Part shown: piece by piece, positions 26,736 to 35,351 of the stretch
Position numbering within the stretch: position 1 is the first letter of the stretch
Layout of the letters: every line of letters starts with the position of its first letter
Source of the DNA: Sulfitobacter indolifex
GTDB taxonomy: Bacteria; Pseudomonadota; Alphaproteobacteria; Rhodobacterales; Rhodobacteraceae
Length of the DNA: 64,000 bases
Direction of reading: 5' to 3'
Assembly (NCBI RefSeq): GCF_022788655.1
Contig: NZ_CP084955.1
Location: 62,001-126,000, forward strand
Made by a program: the position numbers and the translations under genes
Notes under the pieces: model-generated
Database searches by the model: none
The model's input: the letters and a program-made list of their open reading frames with translations, nothing else
Told to the model about the DNA's origin: nothing

Positions 26736-27884
26736 ATGTCACAGCCCAATACAAACCCCGCATTTACCGGCGGCGGCATCCTGATCGAAGCGGCTGAGCT
26801 GCATATCGTCAGCCTGCCGCTCATCACCCCTTTTGTGATCTCCAACCAGACATTGACCGACAAGACTTTCCCGCTTTTGGTGCTCAAGGGCGAAGGGATT
26901 GAGGGCATTGCCGAAGCGGTGATGGACCAAATCCCCGACTACCTCGAAGAGACAATCCCCGCCGCAATGGCCTTTCTGCGCGATGTCCTGCTGCCGCGGA
27001 TCGTCGGCAAGCGGTTTGCGTCGCCCTATGAGTTGGAGCCGATCCTCGCCCCGTGGCGCGGCAACCGGATGGCCAAAGCCGTGGTGGAAATGGCTTTTTG
27101 GGACCTTTGGTCAAAGAGCCTCGGTCTTCCGCTCAAGGCGGCGCTTGGCGGGGTGCGCGATGCGGTGGATGTGGGTGTGAGCATCGGTATCGGCAGTATC
27201 GACGTGACGTTGGACCGCATCGCGGAAGCGCAGGCGGCGGGCTACAAACGCACCAAGCTGAAGATCGCCAAGGGCCATGATGTAGCGCTGCTCGACGCCA
27301 CGCGCGCGCGCTACCCCGACATCAAGCTGACGGTCGACGCCAATACCGACTATGGTCTCGAAGACCTCGCCTTGCTGCGGCGGTTCGACGAATTCGACCT
27401 AGACTATATCGAACAACCGTTGGCCTTCGACGACATCCACGATCACGCGCAGGTGCAGGCCGCGCTTAAAACGGCGATCTGTCTTGATGAGAGCATCCGC
27501 AACGCCGTCGATGCCCGCAAGGCACTTGAGATGCGGGCGGCGCGGGTCATCAATATCAAGGTAGGCCGTGTCGGCGGTTTTGCCGCTGCCCGCGCGATCC
27601 ATGACGTCAGCGCCGCCTTCGGCGCGCCGGTCTGGTGTGGTGGGATGCTGGAGGCCGGGATTGGTCGGGCGCATAACATCCATCTCGCTACGCTCGCGAA
27701 TTTCACCAAACCAGGGGACACCTCCAGCGCCAGCCGCTATTTCAAACGCGACATCGTGAACGAACCGCTTGAGGCCGCCCATGGCGAAATGCCGGTGCCA
27801 AACAATGGCGCGGGGATCGGGGTCACGCTGGATCGGGACTACATGAAGACCGTCACCAGCCATTTCGAGATGATCTGCCCATGA
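26736..27884 (+). CDS. enolase-superfamily N-acyl/N-succinyl amino-acid racemase-like enzyme
   Basis: The protein belongs to the muconate-lactonizing/o-succinylbenzoate synthase branch of the enolase superfamily. It has the KxK base pair (Lys174, Lys176 in KRTKLKIAKG), the metal ligands Asp201 (TVDANTD), Glu226 (DYIEQPL) and Asp251 (CLDESI), and the second base Lys275 (NIKVGRVGG). The C-terminal GGMLEAGIGRAHNIHLATLANFTKPGDT stretch is typical of N-acyl/N-succinyl amino-acid racemases. Proteins of this group racemise N-succinyl or N-acetyl amino acids; some also make o-succinylbenzoate, but no menaquinone genes are here. A TTG start at 26718 is possible. Confidence 0.85.
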   Translation: MSQPNTNPAFTGGGILIEAAELHIVSLPLITPFVISNQTLTDKTFPLLVLKGEGIEGIAEAVMDQIPDYLEETIPAAMAFLRDVLLPRIVGKRFASPYELEPILAPWRGNRMAKAVVEMAFWDLWSKSLGLPLKAALGGVRDAVDVGVSIGIGSIDVTLDRIAEAQAAGYKRTKLKIAKGHDVALLDATRARYPDIKLTVDANTDYGLEDLALLRRFDEFDLDYIEQPLAFDDIHDHAQVQAALKTAICLDESIRNAVDARKALEMRAARVINIKVGRVGGFAAARAIHDVSAAFGAPVWCGGMLEAGIGRAHNIHLATLANFTKPGDTSSASRYFKRDIVNEPLEAAHGEMPVPNNGAGIGVTLDRDYMKTVTSHFEMICP

Positions 27885-28609
27885 CTGCCGTGAAGACCGA
27901 GGTTGAACTACGTGAACTAGACGGAGTGGCCGAACTCAAACGCGCTGAGGATTTCCAGCGCGCCGTTTGGGGCGCGGATGACCCGGCGGATAATTCCGAC
28001 CTGATGCTTGCGATCCAGCACGAAGGCGGATTGGTCGCCGGCGCCTTTGTTGAAGGGCGGATGCTTGGGTTTCTCTTTGGCTTTCCAACCAAGGATCCGC
28101 AGGTGCAGCATTCCCACCGCCTCGCCGTCCACCCCGACAGCCGGGGGATGGGGCTGGGCGCACGCCTGAAATGGTATCAACGCGACTGGTGTCTGGCGCG
28201 CGGGATCACCTCAGTCCGTTGGACATTCGACCCCCTGCGTCGCATCAACGCGAACCTCAACATCGCGCGACTTGGTGCTACGGCGGACGTTTACCTGCCA
28301 GATTACTATGGCAAAATGGAGGGCATCAACGCAGGTGTGGCCTCAGACCGTATCGTGGCCGAGTGGGCATTAGACAGCGAGCGGGTGGAAGACGTAGCTG
28401 AAGGCCCGCGCTCGGAAACTAAAATGCACTGTTACCCGCTGCACATCGCAATCCCAAAGGATCTGGATGCCTTGCTCGCGATTGACCTCAACCGCGCCAT
28501 TGCCGAAAGACAGCGCGTTCGCGAGGAGATGACCGCCGCATTCATCGCAGGCTACCGAGTAACTGGGTTCGATACAGCCAGCAGCGCTTATGGGCTTTCC
28601 AAGCCGTAA
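27881..28609 (+). CDS. GNAT-family acyltransferase linked to the racemase
   Basis: The 242-residue protein is of the predicted GNAT type. The acyl-CoA loop is HRLAVHPDSRGMGLGARLKWYQRDW (about residues 77-101), followed by VRWTFDPLRRINANLNIARLGA. Its ATG overlaps the racemase stop. In Geobacillus a GNAT succinyltransferase, an N-succinylamino-acid racemase and a desuccinylase convert D- to L-amino acids, so an N-acylating role here is a reasoned inference. No desuccinylase gene is visible in the operon. Confidence 0.8.
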   Translation: MTAVKTEVELRELDGVAELKRAEDFQRAVWGADDPADNSDLMLAIQHEGGLVAGAFVEGRMLGFLFGFPTKDPQVQHSHRLAVHPDSRGMGLGARLKWYQRDWCLARGITSVRWTFDPLRRINANLNIARLGATADVYLPDYYGKMEGINAGVASDRIVAEWALDSERVEDVAEGPRSETKMHCYPLHIAIPKDLDALLAIDLNRAIAERQRVREEMTAAFIAGYRVTGFDTASSAYGLSKP

Positions 28610-28836
28610 GCCTCACTGTGGGATTGCTAACTTTTTACTGTGTGGGTAGTCGCATAGTAACCGTTCGCTGAAGGCCTTGGGCGCATCGTATTAAGCCGCC
28701 CCGATTTACCCGAAATTGTTTAGCTCTTCTTGCGCGACGTTTTAGAATTTGTTCATGGTTGCATAGACTTGGGACTGAGGGGTTTTTGTGGCCGAGGTCA
28801 AGAGGCCCTGAGTTTACAGAATCAGCAACGCCCGTT
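28610..28836. other. no supported gene
   Basis: The stretch after the amino-acid operon shows no gene and no clear terminator. It leads into the IS-rich segment. Confidence 0.4.
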
Positions 28837-29185
28837 TCAATGGTCTGTCCCTAATTGGCAGGTAGAAGAACCCGCGTATTCTTCACGCCTTAGGTCTTCT
28901 AATTGAAACGGAGTTCCGTAGAAATATTCGAGATGGCCGCGCCTAATAATGCCGATGACAATCAGTGCATCCTGTTGTTGCGCTATATCGGCAATCCGGC
29001 AGACGAATGCACGGTCCCAAGTCTGCTGCGCGCGCACAAAGCGGTCGGAGTTGGGATCATCAGCTAATTTCGCTTTGAGGTCTTCTCCGGCAAAGCCGGT
29101 GATCCAGGACAGGTATTCGCGAAAGGCGGGCGTTGCGGGCAGGGCCGGGGTCAACCCTTCGCGTTTGTCGACGGCCATCGCCCGG
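28837..29185 (-). pseudogene. ChaN-like (DUF399) C-terminal fragment
   Basis: The ~110 codons read like the end of a ChaN-type haem-binding lipoprotein: FVRAQQTWDRAFVCRIADIAQ then DALIVIGIIRRGHLEYFYGTPFQLEDL, the pattern AQ..WD..MA...GxGHLExxxGxPxQL. The beginning of the gene is gone; an IS21 fragment abuts it. It is a leftover of a disrupted gene. Confidence 0.6.
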
Positions 29186-29189
29186 ACTG

Positions 29190-29392
29190 TCAGTGCTTAA
29201 GGCCGGCTCAACTATCCCTGTCCGCAGATACTTCTTGATCGTGTTCCGAGACACCCCTGTCCGGCGCGCAATCTCGCGGATGGGCATCTTGTCTCGCAGA
29301 GCCCACTTTCGAATAATCCTCAGAAATCCCATGTCTAACACTCCAATAGCTCCCAGCTGATTCAAGCAGGGGCAAGGTTGCACATGGGTCAA
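29190..29392 (-). pseudogene. IS21-family IstA N-terminal fragment
   Basis: The frame contains MGFLRIIRKWALRDKMPIRE then IARRTGVSRNTIKKYLR, the helix-turn-helix start of an IS21 transposase IstA. The match ends after GIVEPA and the reading continues into unrelated sequence. The likely IstA start is at 29332. The bases before it (TGTGCAACCTTGCCCCTG on the minus strand) may be the IS21 end. Confidence 0.65.
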
Positions 29393-29437
29393 TTCTCAAT
29401 GACAATTTGGGGGTGCGGACGAAAACTTGGACTGTTT

Positions 29438-29907
29438 TCACGGTATAAGGCCGAGGCTTTTACGGTACTCGATTGGGCTTCTGCCACCAAGGGACATCTT
29501 GATGCGCGTTTCGTTATACCAACGGATGTAGGCGTCAACCTCGTCGATAAACTGGGCCACGGTGAAGGCTCGCCAATCGCGAGGATAGAAGAACTCAGTC
29601 TTCAGGCGTCCGAAGAAGCCTTCACATGCGGCATTGTCTTGCGAGCTCGCCTTTCGTGACATCGAGCGAACGAGCTTCGCTGCGTCGATACGTTCCAGCC
29701 AGGCCAGCGATAGTGGCCTCCGCGGTCGCTGTGGACGATGGGCCGCGCTTCGCTGTCAGCGATGGTCTCTACTGCTGCATCAAGCATGGTATTTACGAGG
29801 TCGGCATCCGGTCTGGTCCCTATGGTCCAACTTATGACGAGGCCGTCGAAGCAATCAATGATCGGGGAAAGATAGACTTTACCTGCTCGGATGTGGAACT
29901 CAGTGAT
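29438..29907 (-). pseudogene. 3' part of IS3-family OrfB (older element)
   Basis: The fragment carries SPIIDCFDGLVISWTIGTRPDADLVNTMLDA, the second catalytic region IVHSDRGGHYRWPG and, in the next frame, SQDNAACEGFFGRLKTEFFY with the third acidic residue. A one-base deletion near 29700 separates the frames. The upstream part lies beyond the inserted IS. The gene is dead twice over. Confidence 0.8.
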
Positions 29908-29968
29908 TGAAGTGGTCCTGCTTTTTAGGACAGGTTCGCGGCTCAGCTAAGATGTAATCTGGTTGGTT

Positions 29969-30823
29969 TCATGCGGCCTTCTGCGTCCGTTCTGTTGTGA
30001 AGAATGCGTCGTCGGGTGATCGTTTGTCGAGAGCGGTGTGAGGCCGCTCGATGTTGTAGAAGCTGATCCAATCTTTGATAACGCGTTTGGCTTGGAACCC
30101 GTCCTGCAATTCATGCAAGTATACGGCCTCCTGTTTGAGGGATCGCCACAGCCGTTCGATGAAGATGTTGTCGAGATAACGGCCACGCCCATCCATCGAT
30201 ATCTTGATGTCAGCGTCAGTCAAAGTGGTGATCCAGGCTGAACCTGTGAACTGCGATCCTTGATCGGTATTCATTATTTCGGGTTTACCATATCCGGCGA
30301 TGGCTTCTTTCAAGGCTTCGACACAGAAGCTGGCATCCAACGTGTTCGATAGCCGCCACGCCAGCACCTTGCGCGTCGCCCAGTCCATGATCGCCACCAG
30401 ATATAAGAAGCCACGTCGCACGGGGATGTAGGTAATGTCACTGCACCAAACATGATTGGGTCGCGTGACCGGCAGCTTTCTCAGCAGGTAGGGATAAATG
30501 CGATGCTGAGGATGCTTCTTGCTGGTGTTCGGGCCTTTGTAGATGGCCTGTAGCCCCATGATACCCATCAAGCGGCGCACACGATGCCGACCTGCATGGA
30601 ACCCGTTTCTGGGCAAATAAGCTGCGATCTGGCGGCTGCCAAAAAACGGGTATTTGGTGAACACCCGATCAATCTCGTTCATCAATTCCAGCGTCTCAGC
30701 ATTCACACCGACCGGCGTATAATAAAGCGACGACCGGCTAATATTCAGCAACTTGCATTGCTTGGTCAGGCTCAGGTCTGTGCGGTCAGCGTTGATCAGC
30801 GCCTTGCGTTCGGTCGGGCTCAT
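29969..30823 (-). CDS. IS3-family transposase OrfB
   Basis: This 284-residue integrase-core protein is full length. It has the N-terminal HTH_21 helix (LNISRSSLYYTPVG), then the DDE core: Asp in HVWCSDITYIPV, Asp in EIMNTDQGSQFTG and Glu in IERLWRSLKQEAVYLHE. It overlaps OrfA by 4 bases and would be made by ribosome frameshifting as an OrfAB fusion. No lesion was seen, so the element may be mobile. Confidence 0.95.
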   Translation of the reverse strand: MSPTERKALINADRTDLSLTKQCKLLNISRSSLYYTPVGVNAETLELMNEIDRVFTKYPFFGSRQIAAYLPRNGFHAGRHRVRRLMGIMGLQAIYKGPNTSKKHPQHRIYPYLLRKLPVTRPNHVWCSDITYIPVRRGFLYLVAIMDWATRKVLAWRLSNTLDASFCVEALKEAIAGYGKPEIMNTDQGSQFTGSAWITTLTDADIKISMDGRGRYLDNIFIERLWRSLKQEAVYLHELQDGFQAKRVIKDWISFYNIERPHTALDKRSPDDAFFTTERTQKAA

Positions 30824-31098
30824 CGCTTTAGCCCTTGTGACAAAAAATCGTTTTCGACCGCCAGCTTTCCGATCTTGGCGTGAAGCTCTTTGACCTCAGC
30901 TTCGTTAACTTCGGCCCGCCGGACCTTATCGGAAAATACCCCGGTCAGCCCATCAATGGCCTGTCGCTTCCAAGTCGTCACCTGCGTTGGATGAACCTTG
31001 TGCTTCGCTGCAATCTCTTGCGCGGTCTTGTCACCACGTAGCGCCTCGAGTGCCACAGAAGCTTTGAACTTGTCTGAAAAACTGCGTCTCTTCGTCAT
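30820..31098 (-). CDS. IS3-family transposase OrfA
   Basis: The 92-residue protein has the HTH_Tnp_1 start (RRSFSDKFKASVALEALRGDKTAQEIAAKHKVHPTQVTTWK) and a C-terminal leucine-zipper-like helix (VKELHAKIGKLAVENDFL). It binds the IS ends and, by frameshifting into OrfB, forms the active transposase. Confidence 0.93.
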   Translation of the reverse strand: MTKRRSFSDKFKASVALEALRGDKTAQEIAAKHKVHPTQVTTWKRQAIDGLTGVFSDKVRRAEVNEAEVKELHAKIGKLAVENDFLSQGLKR

Positions 31099-31172
31099 TT
31101 GTGTATCCTGTCTTCAAGGTTGGATACATCTTAGCACGCTGTCCAGTTTTGCCGGACCACTTCAGATATCGG

Positions 31173-31754
31173 TTAGCCATTTCTCATTTGGCGCTGCCGC
31201 CTGGAATTCCCGGTTGATGATATTCTCCGGTGCAGGGCGCTCTTCTTGCGTTTCATCATGGCAGGAGCCTCCGGGCCAAGGATCTGAGTTTTCCAAGCAT
31301 AGAGCGTCGGCCGACTAACTCCGAACTTTTTGGCCAAAGCCTGGGCACTTTCTTGACGGCTATATAGCCCGACCACAGCAGCCTGCTTCACGGCGTCAGA
31401 GTGATTTCCTGGGCCATATGTCGCATTGGAGGTCGTCTTCGTGTCAGGAAAGGCCTCGCGCACCCAAGCCGTCATTGTGGCTCGGCCTGGATAGCCTAAA
31501 GCACGCAGCGTCCATGAGATGCAGCGGCCATGGGTTGCATAATGCTCTAACGCCACCTGTTTCTGTGCCGTCGAAAACTTAGGCGTGCGCGGCGCCGATC
31601 GTATCGGCAAATCCTGCAGACGTTGGTATTCTCGATGCCACCCTTTAAGGGCGTTCTTCGTTGGATACCCCAACTCACGGATGGTGGCCTGCGCGCGCTT
31701 GCCGAGCTTGATATAAAGCTTAACCGCGCGCAGTCGTTCTTCGTAGCTGTACAT
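31173..31754 (-). CDS. OrfA of the older IS3-family element
   Basis: The ORF starts MYSYEERLRAVKLYIKLGKRAQATIRELGYP and carries two helix-turn-helix regions (the second SAQALAKKFGVSRPTLYAWK). At 193 codons it runs past the normal OrfA end into shadow sequence of OrfB. The paired OrfB frame (PENIINREFQAAAPNEKWLTDI) begins in the overlap and is cut by the inserted IS, so this OrfA cannot form a full transposase. Confidence 0.85.
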   Translation of the reverse strand: MYSYEERLRAVKLYIKLGKRAQATIRELGYPTKNALKGWHREYQRLQDLPIRSAPRTPKFSTAQKQVALEHYATHGRCISWTLRALGYPGRATMTAWVREAFPDTKTTSNATYGPGNHSDAVKQAAVVGLYSRQESAQALAKKFGVSRPTLYAWKTQILGPEAPAMMKRKKSALHRRISSTGNSRRQRQMRNG

Positions 31755-31918
31755 GGACTATCTCCAAGATAGTCCAACTTTTCGTCCGCACCCCCCCCCC
31801 GGCTCACTTCCGCGTGGAAATCTACACTGTTCCAAAGCGGCGCGATCAGCTAATCCTGCTGAACTACCGTGTGGGTAGAGTTAGGGGGTTACCTAAACCG
31901 AACCTATTAGGCGGCCGA

Positions 31919-32380
31919 TCAATCGCACTCGGTGCTCACCATGGTCTCATCTGGCACCTGCGTGTTGCAATAGAACCCTGCGTCAAGGTCGGTGTCGATC
32001 AGAATAGCATCTTCAAAAACAGCGGCCTTCAGAACCGTGTTCTCGAACGACACGTTGATGAGCTTGGCACCGGTAAAGCTCGCGCCCGTCAGATCGGCAG
32101 AGTCAAAGGAAACATTCTCAAGGGTTGCCTGGTCAAACAGCGAAAGGTTGAGACCTGCTTCCGAGAAGTCCACATCTCTTAATTGAGCTTCGGTCAGGTC
32201 TATCCCAGTCAACTTCCGACCCGTAAGGTCCAACTGTTCGAAGGTACAGCCGGGGCATCTCCCGAGCATGCGTAATTGCTTCTCCTGCTCCGGTTCCTGC
32301 CCGGTCGCGGACGTGCCAAAGAGCAGAGCGACAGTCAGAAGCACGCCGAGGCGACTTGTCCGAAACGCAAGATTTTTCAA
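31919..32380 (-). CDS. secreted pentapeptide-repeat protein
   Basis: An N-terminal signal peptide (MKNLAFRTSRLGVLLTVALL, cleavage near ATGQEP) precedes about 15 pentapeptide units of the A(D/N)LXX type: LDLTGRKLTGIDLTEAQLRDVDFSEAGLNLSLFDQ and on to VLKAAVFEDAILIDTDL. This makes a right-handed beta helix in the periplasm. CPGC near residue 43 and CNTQ/STECD near the end could form disulfides. The target is unknown. Confidence 0.85.
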   Translation of the reverse strand: MKNLAFRTSRLGVLLTVALLFGTSATGQEPEQEKQLRMLGRCPGCTFEQLDLTGRKLTGIDLTEAQLRDVDFSEAGLNLSLFDQATLENVSFDSADLTGASFTGAKLINVSFENTVLKAAVFEDAILIDTDLDAGFYCNTQVPDETMVSTECD

Positions 32381-32407
32381 AAAGTACCGCCTGAGCCCAT
32401 AAGGCCT

Positions 32408-32659
32408 TTAAAAATCAAAAAGTTCGCTCAAGAAGCCTTCGCGCCGCTTCTTTTTATAGGGCCTGCCATGACCGTGATCTTGTCCCGAGCTGCGCAAGGA
32501 GGCGACATCACGGGGTGCAGGTTCGGGACCCGAACGTTCAATGATCTTGTCTAGCTCGCCTCGGTCCAGCCAAACCCCACGACATTGGGGGCAATAGTCA
32601 ATTTCAACACCGGAGCGGTCTGTCATCACCAGTTGGGTTCCATCGATTGGGCACTGCAT
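32408..32659 (-). CDS. TFIIB-type zinc-ribbon protein (83 aa)
   Basis: Residues 3-40 form a zinc ribbon: CPIDGTQLVMTDRSGVEIDYCPQCRGVWLDRGELDKII, the zf-TFIIB pattern C-x2-D...C-x2-C-x-G-WLD-x-GEL. The tail is charged (PYKKKRREGFLSELFDF). Such proteins are common in Rhodobacterales but have no established role. It sits 28 bases upstream of the pentapeptide gene and may be co-transcribed with it. Confidence 0.85.
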   Translation of the reverse strand: MQCPIDGTQLVMTDRSGVEIDYCPQCRGVWLDRGELDKIIERSGPEPAPRDVASLRSSGQDHGHGRPYKKKRREGFLSELFDF

Positions 32660-32834
32660 CGGTTAAGCCTCCTTCGTTCTGAGTTAATTTGGTACCTTCT
32701 ATGCAAACTGCAACCTCTCCAGGATGATTATTGCCAGAACCGCCGTGTGCTTTGATTGGATGGGACGGAGCAAGCCAAGTTCCAGATGGTCATATAAAGT
32801 GGAGTGCATGCCTGCTCTCCGGGTGCGAGCTAGA

Positions 32835-33248
32835 TCACGCGTGGTTTGGGGGATCTAGCTGCGCAGCATCCCAACGATCAGATGAAGCGGCCTCTTTCAA
32901 AAAAGCTATAACAGCCTCGGGCAGATAGGGTTTAGCAATAAATGTCGTGCCGGTAGGAAGACTGTTTGCCGCAACATTTGAGGCTCCGGATGCGACAATG
33001 ATCGCAATGTGGGGCCATCTGCGGCGCACAATCTTTGCCAGTTCTAAACCGTTTAGTGGGCCAGGCATCTCAATATTTGTGAACATGATGCCTATGTCAT
33101 TATGCGATGTGAGAACTGTGAACGCTTTGGTCGAATGTGCAGCAGCGTATCCCGAGAGGCCCGCATCCTCCACAAGGCCCATGGCCGCGAAACGCAAAAA
33201 AGGATCAGCTTCTACGACGAGAACGCCGCATGCATCACTAATGATCAT
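32835..33248 (-). CDS. stand-alone receiver protein lacking the phosphoacceptor Asp
   Basis: The 137 residues form a receiver domain: acidic pair site VVEADPFLR, a phosphorylation loop that reads IMFTNIEMPGPLNGLEL, conserved Ser/Thr VASGASN and the Lys in FIAKPYLPEAV. The residue that is normally Asp (TD(I/V)xMPG) is Asn, from codon AAT instead of GAT. It has no output domain. It could be an inactive or constitutive signalling module. An EcfG-like promoter lies about 50 bases upstream. Confidence 0.85.
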   Translation of the reverse strand: MIISDACGVLVVEADPFLRFAAMGLVEDAGLSGYAAAHSTKAFTVLTSHNDIGIMFTNIEMPGPLNGLELAKIVRRRWPHIAIIVASGASNVAANSLPTGTTFIAKPYLPEAVIAFLKEAASSDRWDAAQLDPPNHA

Positions 33249-33295
33249 ATTAGAGATATCCCTATGCGCTGAGATTTATATAGTACGCTAAACTA

Positions 33296-33321
33296 AACAT
33301 TCATTGCTAGATAAGCGTTCC
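33296..33321 (-). promoter_or_regulatory. EcfG-like promoter upstream of the receiver gene
   Basis: On the minus strand GGAAC (33321-33317) is followed by 17 bases and TGTT (33299-33296). The EcfG consensus is GGAAC-N16/17-CGTT, so one base differs in the -10. Confidence 0.5.
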
Positions 33322-33486
33322 ATGAATTTTCAGTTGACCTGCCCCCTTCCTCACTAAAGCCATTTTCCCGACAAATATTTAACAACATTTAGTATCCTTG
33401 GGATTCTTTCCTCCACGCTAGGAGGATGGTTAAGTAGCAATGGCTCGCATCCCTAAAAAATGCACTTGTCCGAGGAAGGTGTACCT

Positions 33487-35034
33487 ATGAAAAAACATAC
33501 GCACAGCGCCTCTCCTGCAAGTTGTCCGAACGAACATCTTAAAGGTCGAGATGCTCCGGTAAATAGCGTACCGCATGCCATAGCGATCGAAACTATGGAA
33601 ACGGCGTTGGCAGCTGCTCGGATAGCCGTGTTTGAGCTTGATCTGGTTACAGACACCTCGAATGTCTCAGCAAATTGGCGTGATCTCATGGATGTCGGCC
33701 CATCCGACGGCGTCGACTTTCAAACTGAATGGCGAAAGAGGATCCACCCTGACGACGAAGTGCTTATCGAACGCGCATTGGCTGACTACGTAAATGGCCA
33801 AGCCCCCTGCGTGGCAGTAGAATATCGGCTACGTTCACGTAATGGGTTGGACTGGCTCTGGATGCGTACAGATGCCGAAGCAACTGAGTGGGATGTTCAG
33901 GGGAATGCTCTCAACTTGGTCGGGACACAACGCGATATTACAGACCGAAAACGCGCTGAGCTAGCAATGCAGGGTAGCGAAGAACAATTTAGGTCTCTGA
34001 TGAACAATGCCCCCATCGGAACAGCCTTGGTTTCTTTGGAGGGTAAATGGCTGGCGACAAATGCAGCAATGACTGCCTTCCTTGGCTATTCGGAAGAAGA
34101 ACTGAGAAGCACAGATTTCCAGTCCATAACGCATGAGGACGATCTGGAAAGTTGCCTTTTGAAAGTCCAAAAACTTTTAAGTGGTGAAATTGACGCTTTC
34201 GAACTCGATAAAAGGTATGTGCGCCCCGATGGAGAGATCGTTTGGGGGCATCTCTGCGTGGTTCTTGTGCGGAGCGATGATGGCCAACCTTTGCACTACA
34301 TAACTCAGGTCTTAGACATAACCGAGACTCAGAAGTTGGATTTCCTCAGGAACGAGTTCATGTCCATTATTGCTCATGAATTACGCACGCCCGTGACGGC
34401 AGTCGTAGGAGCGCTGGATATGCTCGACGTCGTTTGTCCCAATGGTCCAATAGAAAAAGTGCAGCAGCTTGTAAAAATTGCCAAACGCGGCGGTGACCGG
34501 TTGCGCACAGCGTTGGAAGATCTACTCGACTTCGAACAAGTGTCAGGCGGAGCTTTATCTCTCAACTTGACTCAGACAAATATTATCGAAATTTTAGGAG
34601 AGGCGCTGCTGAAGTGCCAACCCGTCATGGATCAGCATAAAAGTTCAGCCCGCATGATCCTACAGGAAAGCGAGATCTTCTGGAAATGCGATCCGGTTCT
34701 GTTGGATAAAGCGCTTAGGCACCTGCTCTCAAATGCGGCTAAATTTTCTCCTGATGATACTGAGGTTCGGGTTATAATCGCGAGGGATACAAGCCAATTA
34801 AGCATCCGTGTAAAAGATTCAGGCCCCGGAATTCCCGATAATCTTCAGGAGAAGATATTTCAGCCTTTCTGGCAACAAGACACATCTGACACAAGGGAGC
34901 AGCAGGGTATCGGCCTCGGGCTGACCATTTCCCGCCAGGCGATCAGAAAAATGGGCGGTGAGCTTTCAAGCGAGGCCTGTGGTGGGGCTGGGGCTGAGTT
35001 TCTCATCACGCTTCCTGCCTGTCCTTCGCAATGA
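33487..35034 (+). CDS. PAS-domain sensor histidine kinase
   Basis: The 515-residue cytoplasmic kinase has two PAS domains (about 30-150, PAS_3 type with WLWMRTDAEATEWD..GTQRDITDRKRAE, and 160-280 ending YITQVLDITETQ), a HisKA H-box FMSIIAHELRTPVTAVVGAL and a HATPase core (LDKALRHLLSNAAKFSP, VKDSGPGIPDN, GIGLGLTIS). There are no membrane helices, so it senses an internal signal. The start at 33487 follows GGAAGG; 33460 is an alternative. It is divergent from the receiver gene, which could be its partner even without the Asp. Confidence 0.9.
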   Translation: MKKHTHSASPASCPNEHLKGRDAPVNSVPHAIAIETMETALAAARIAVFELDLVTDTSNVSANWRDLMDVGPSDGVDFQTEWRKRIHPDDEVLIERALADYVNGQAPCVAVEYRLRSRNGLDWLWMRTDAEATEWDVQGNALNLVGTQRDITDRKRAELAMQGSEEQFRSLMNNAPIGTALVSLEGKWLATNAAMTAFLGYSEEELRSTDFQSITHEDDLESCLLKVQKLLSGEIDAFELDKRYVRPDGEIVWGHLCVVLVRSDDGQPLHYITQVLDITETQKLDFLRNEFMSIIAHELRTPVTAVVGALDMLDVVCPNGPIEKVQQLVKIAKRGGDRLRTALEDLLDFEQVSGGALSLNLTQTNIIEILGEALLKCQPVMDQHKSSARMILQESEIFWKCDPVLLDKALRHLLSNAAKFSPDDTEVRVIIARDTSQLSIRVKDSGPGIPDNLQEKIFQPFWQQDTSDTREQQGIGLGLTISRQAIRKMGGELSSEACGGAGAEFLITLPACPSQ

Positions 35035-35089
35035 ATTTACCTCAGCGAGGAGGGTGACGGGAAGTACCGCCACTTTCGCCCTCTCTGCT

Positions 35090-35239
35090 TCAAAAGGACC
35101 CGCCGAAGAAGTGGTGGATCGCAACGTAAAGAGTAAAGGTGCACAGAACTGCCATAGAGGGCATCACGGCCCAGATAAATAGCCGTCGCTGCTTAATCTT
35201 ATCGCGCTTTTCTTCCTTCTCTAGCTCATCTAGACGCAT
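35090..35239 (-). CDS. small membrane protein (49 aa)
   Basis: The ORF reads MRLDELEKEEKRDKIKQRRL then one transmembrane helix (FIWAVMPSMAVLCTFTLYVAIHHFF) and ends GGSF. The charged helix followed by a basic stop predicts a cytoplasmic N-terminus. No clear ribosome site was found. It lies between the kinase and the trkH operon on the strand of trkH. Function is unknown. Confidence 0.5.
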   Translation of the reverse strand: MRLDELEKEEKRDKIKQRRLFIWAVMPSMAVLCTFTLYVAIHHFFGGSF

Positions 35240-35351
35240 CGTGTTCTCCGTAGATCAGCAAACAGCGCACAAGGCCGCTTCGCCAAAAAGTTTCTATCTC
35301 GTGGAAGGCAATTTCTTGGGGGGAGGCCTCACCAAGTATGACAGGCGCCTC

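Larger units (their letters stand above)
29908..31164 (-). mobile_element. complete IS3-family element inserted in the older one
   Basis: The ends TGAAGTGGTCC (29908-29918) and its inverse (31154-31164) flank 1257 bases with two overlapping ORFs. The trinucleotide GAT occurs on both sides (29905-29907 and 31165-31167), the 3-bp target duplication expected for IS3. Removing the element and one GAT restores the host OrfB reading frame exactly (NEKWLTDI|TEFHIRAG). Confidence 0.92.
29410..31797 (-). mobile_element. older IS3-family element, split by a second IS
   Basis: Inverted ends GGGTGCGGACGAAAA(C/G)TTGGACT lie near 29410 and 31797. Reading on the minus strand gives OrfA (31173-31754), then OrfB up to LTDI at about 31165, where a complete second IS3-family element is inserted. 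OrfB resumes at TEFHIRAGKVYLSPIIDC at 29907. The right end abuts a run of ten C bases (31791-31800). Confidence 0.85.

Noticed and set aside
26736..27884. menC annotation (o-succinylbenzoate synthase)
   Set aside because: Family motifs allow it, but the gene is coupled to an amino-acid importer and a GNAT enzyme and no menaquinone genes are near, so an amino-acid role fits better.
31791..31800. Run of ten C bases as a phase-variable tract
   Set aside because: It lies just outside an IS end and in no reading frame of a functional gene, so switching has no visible target.
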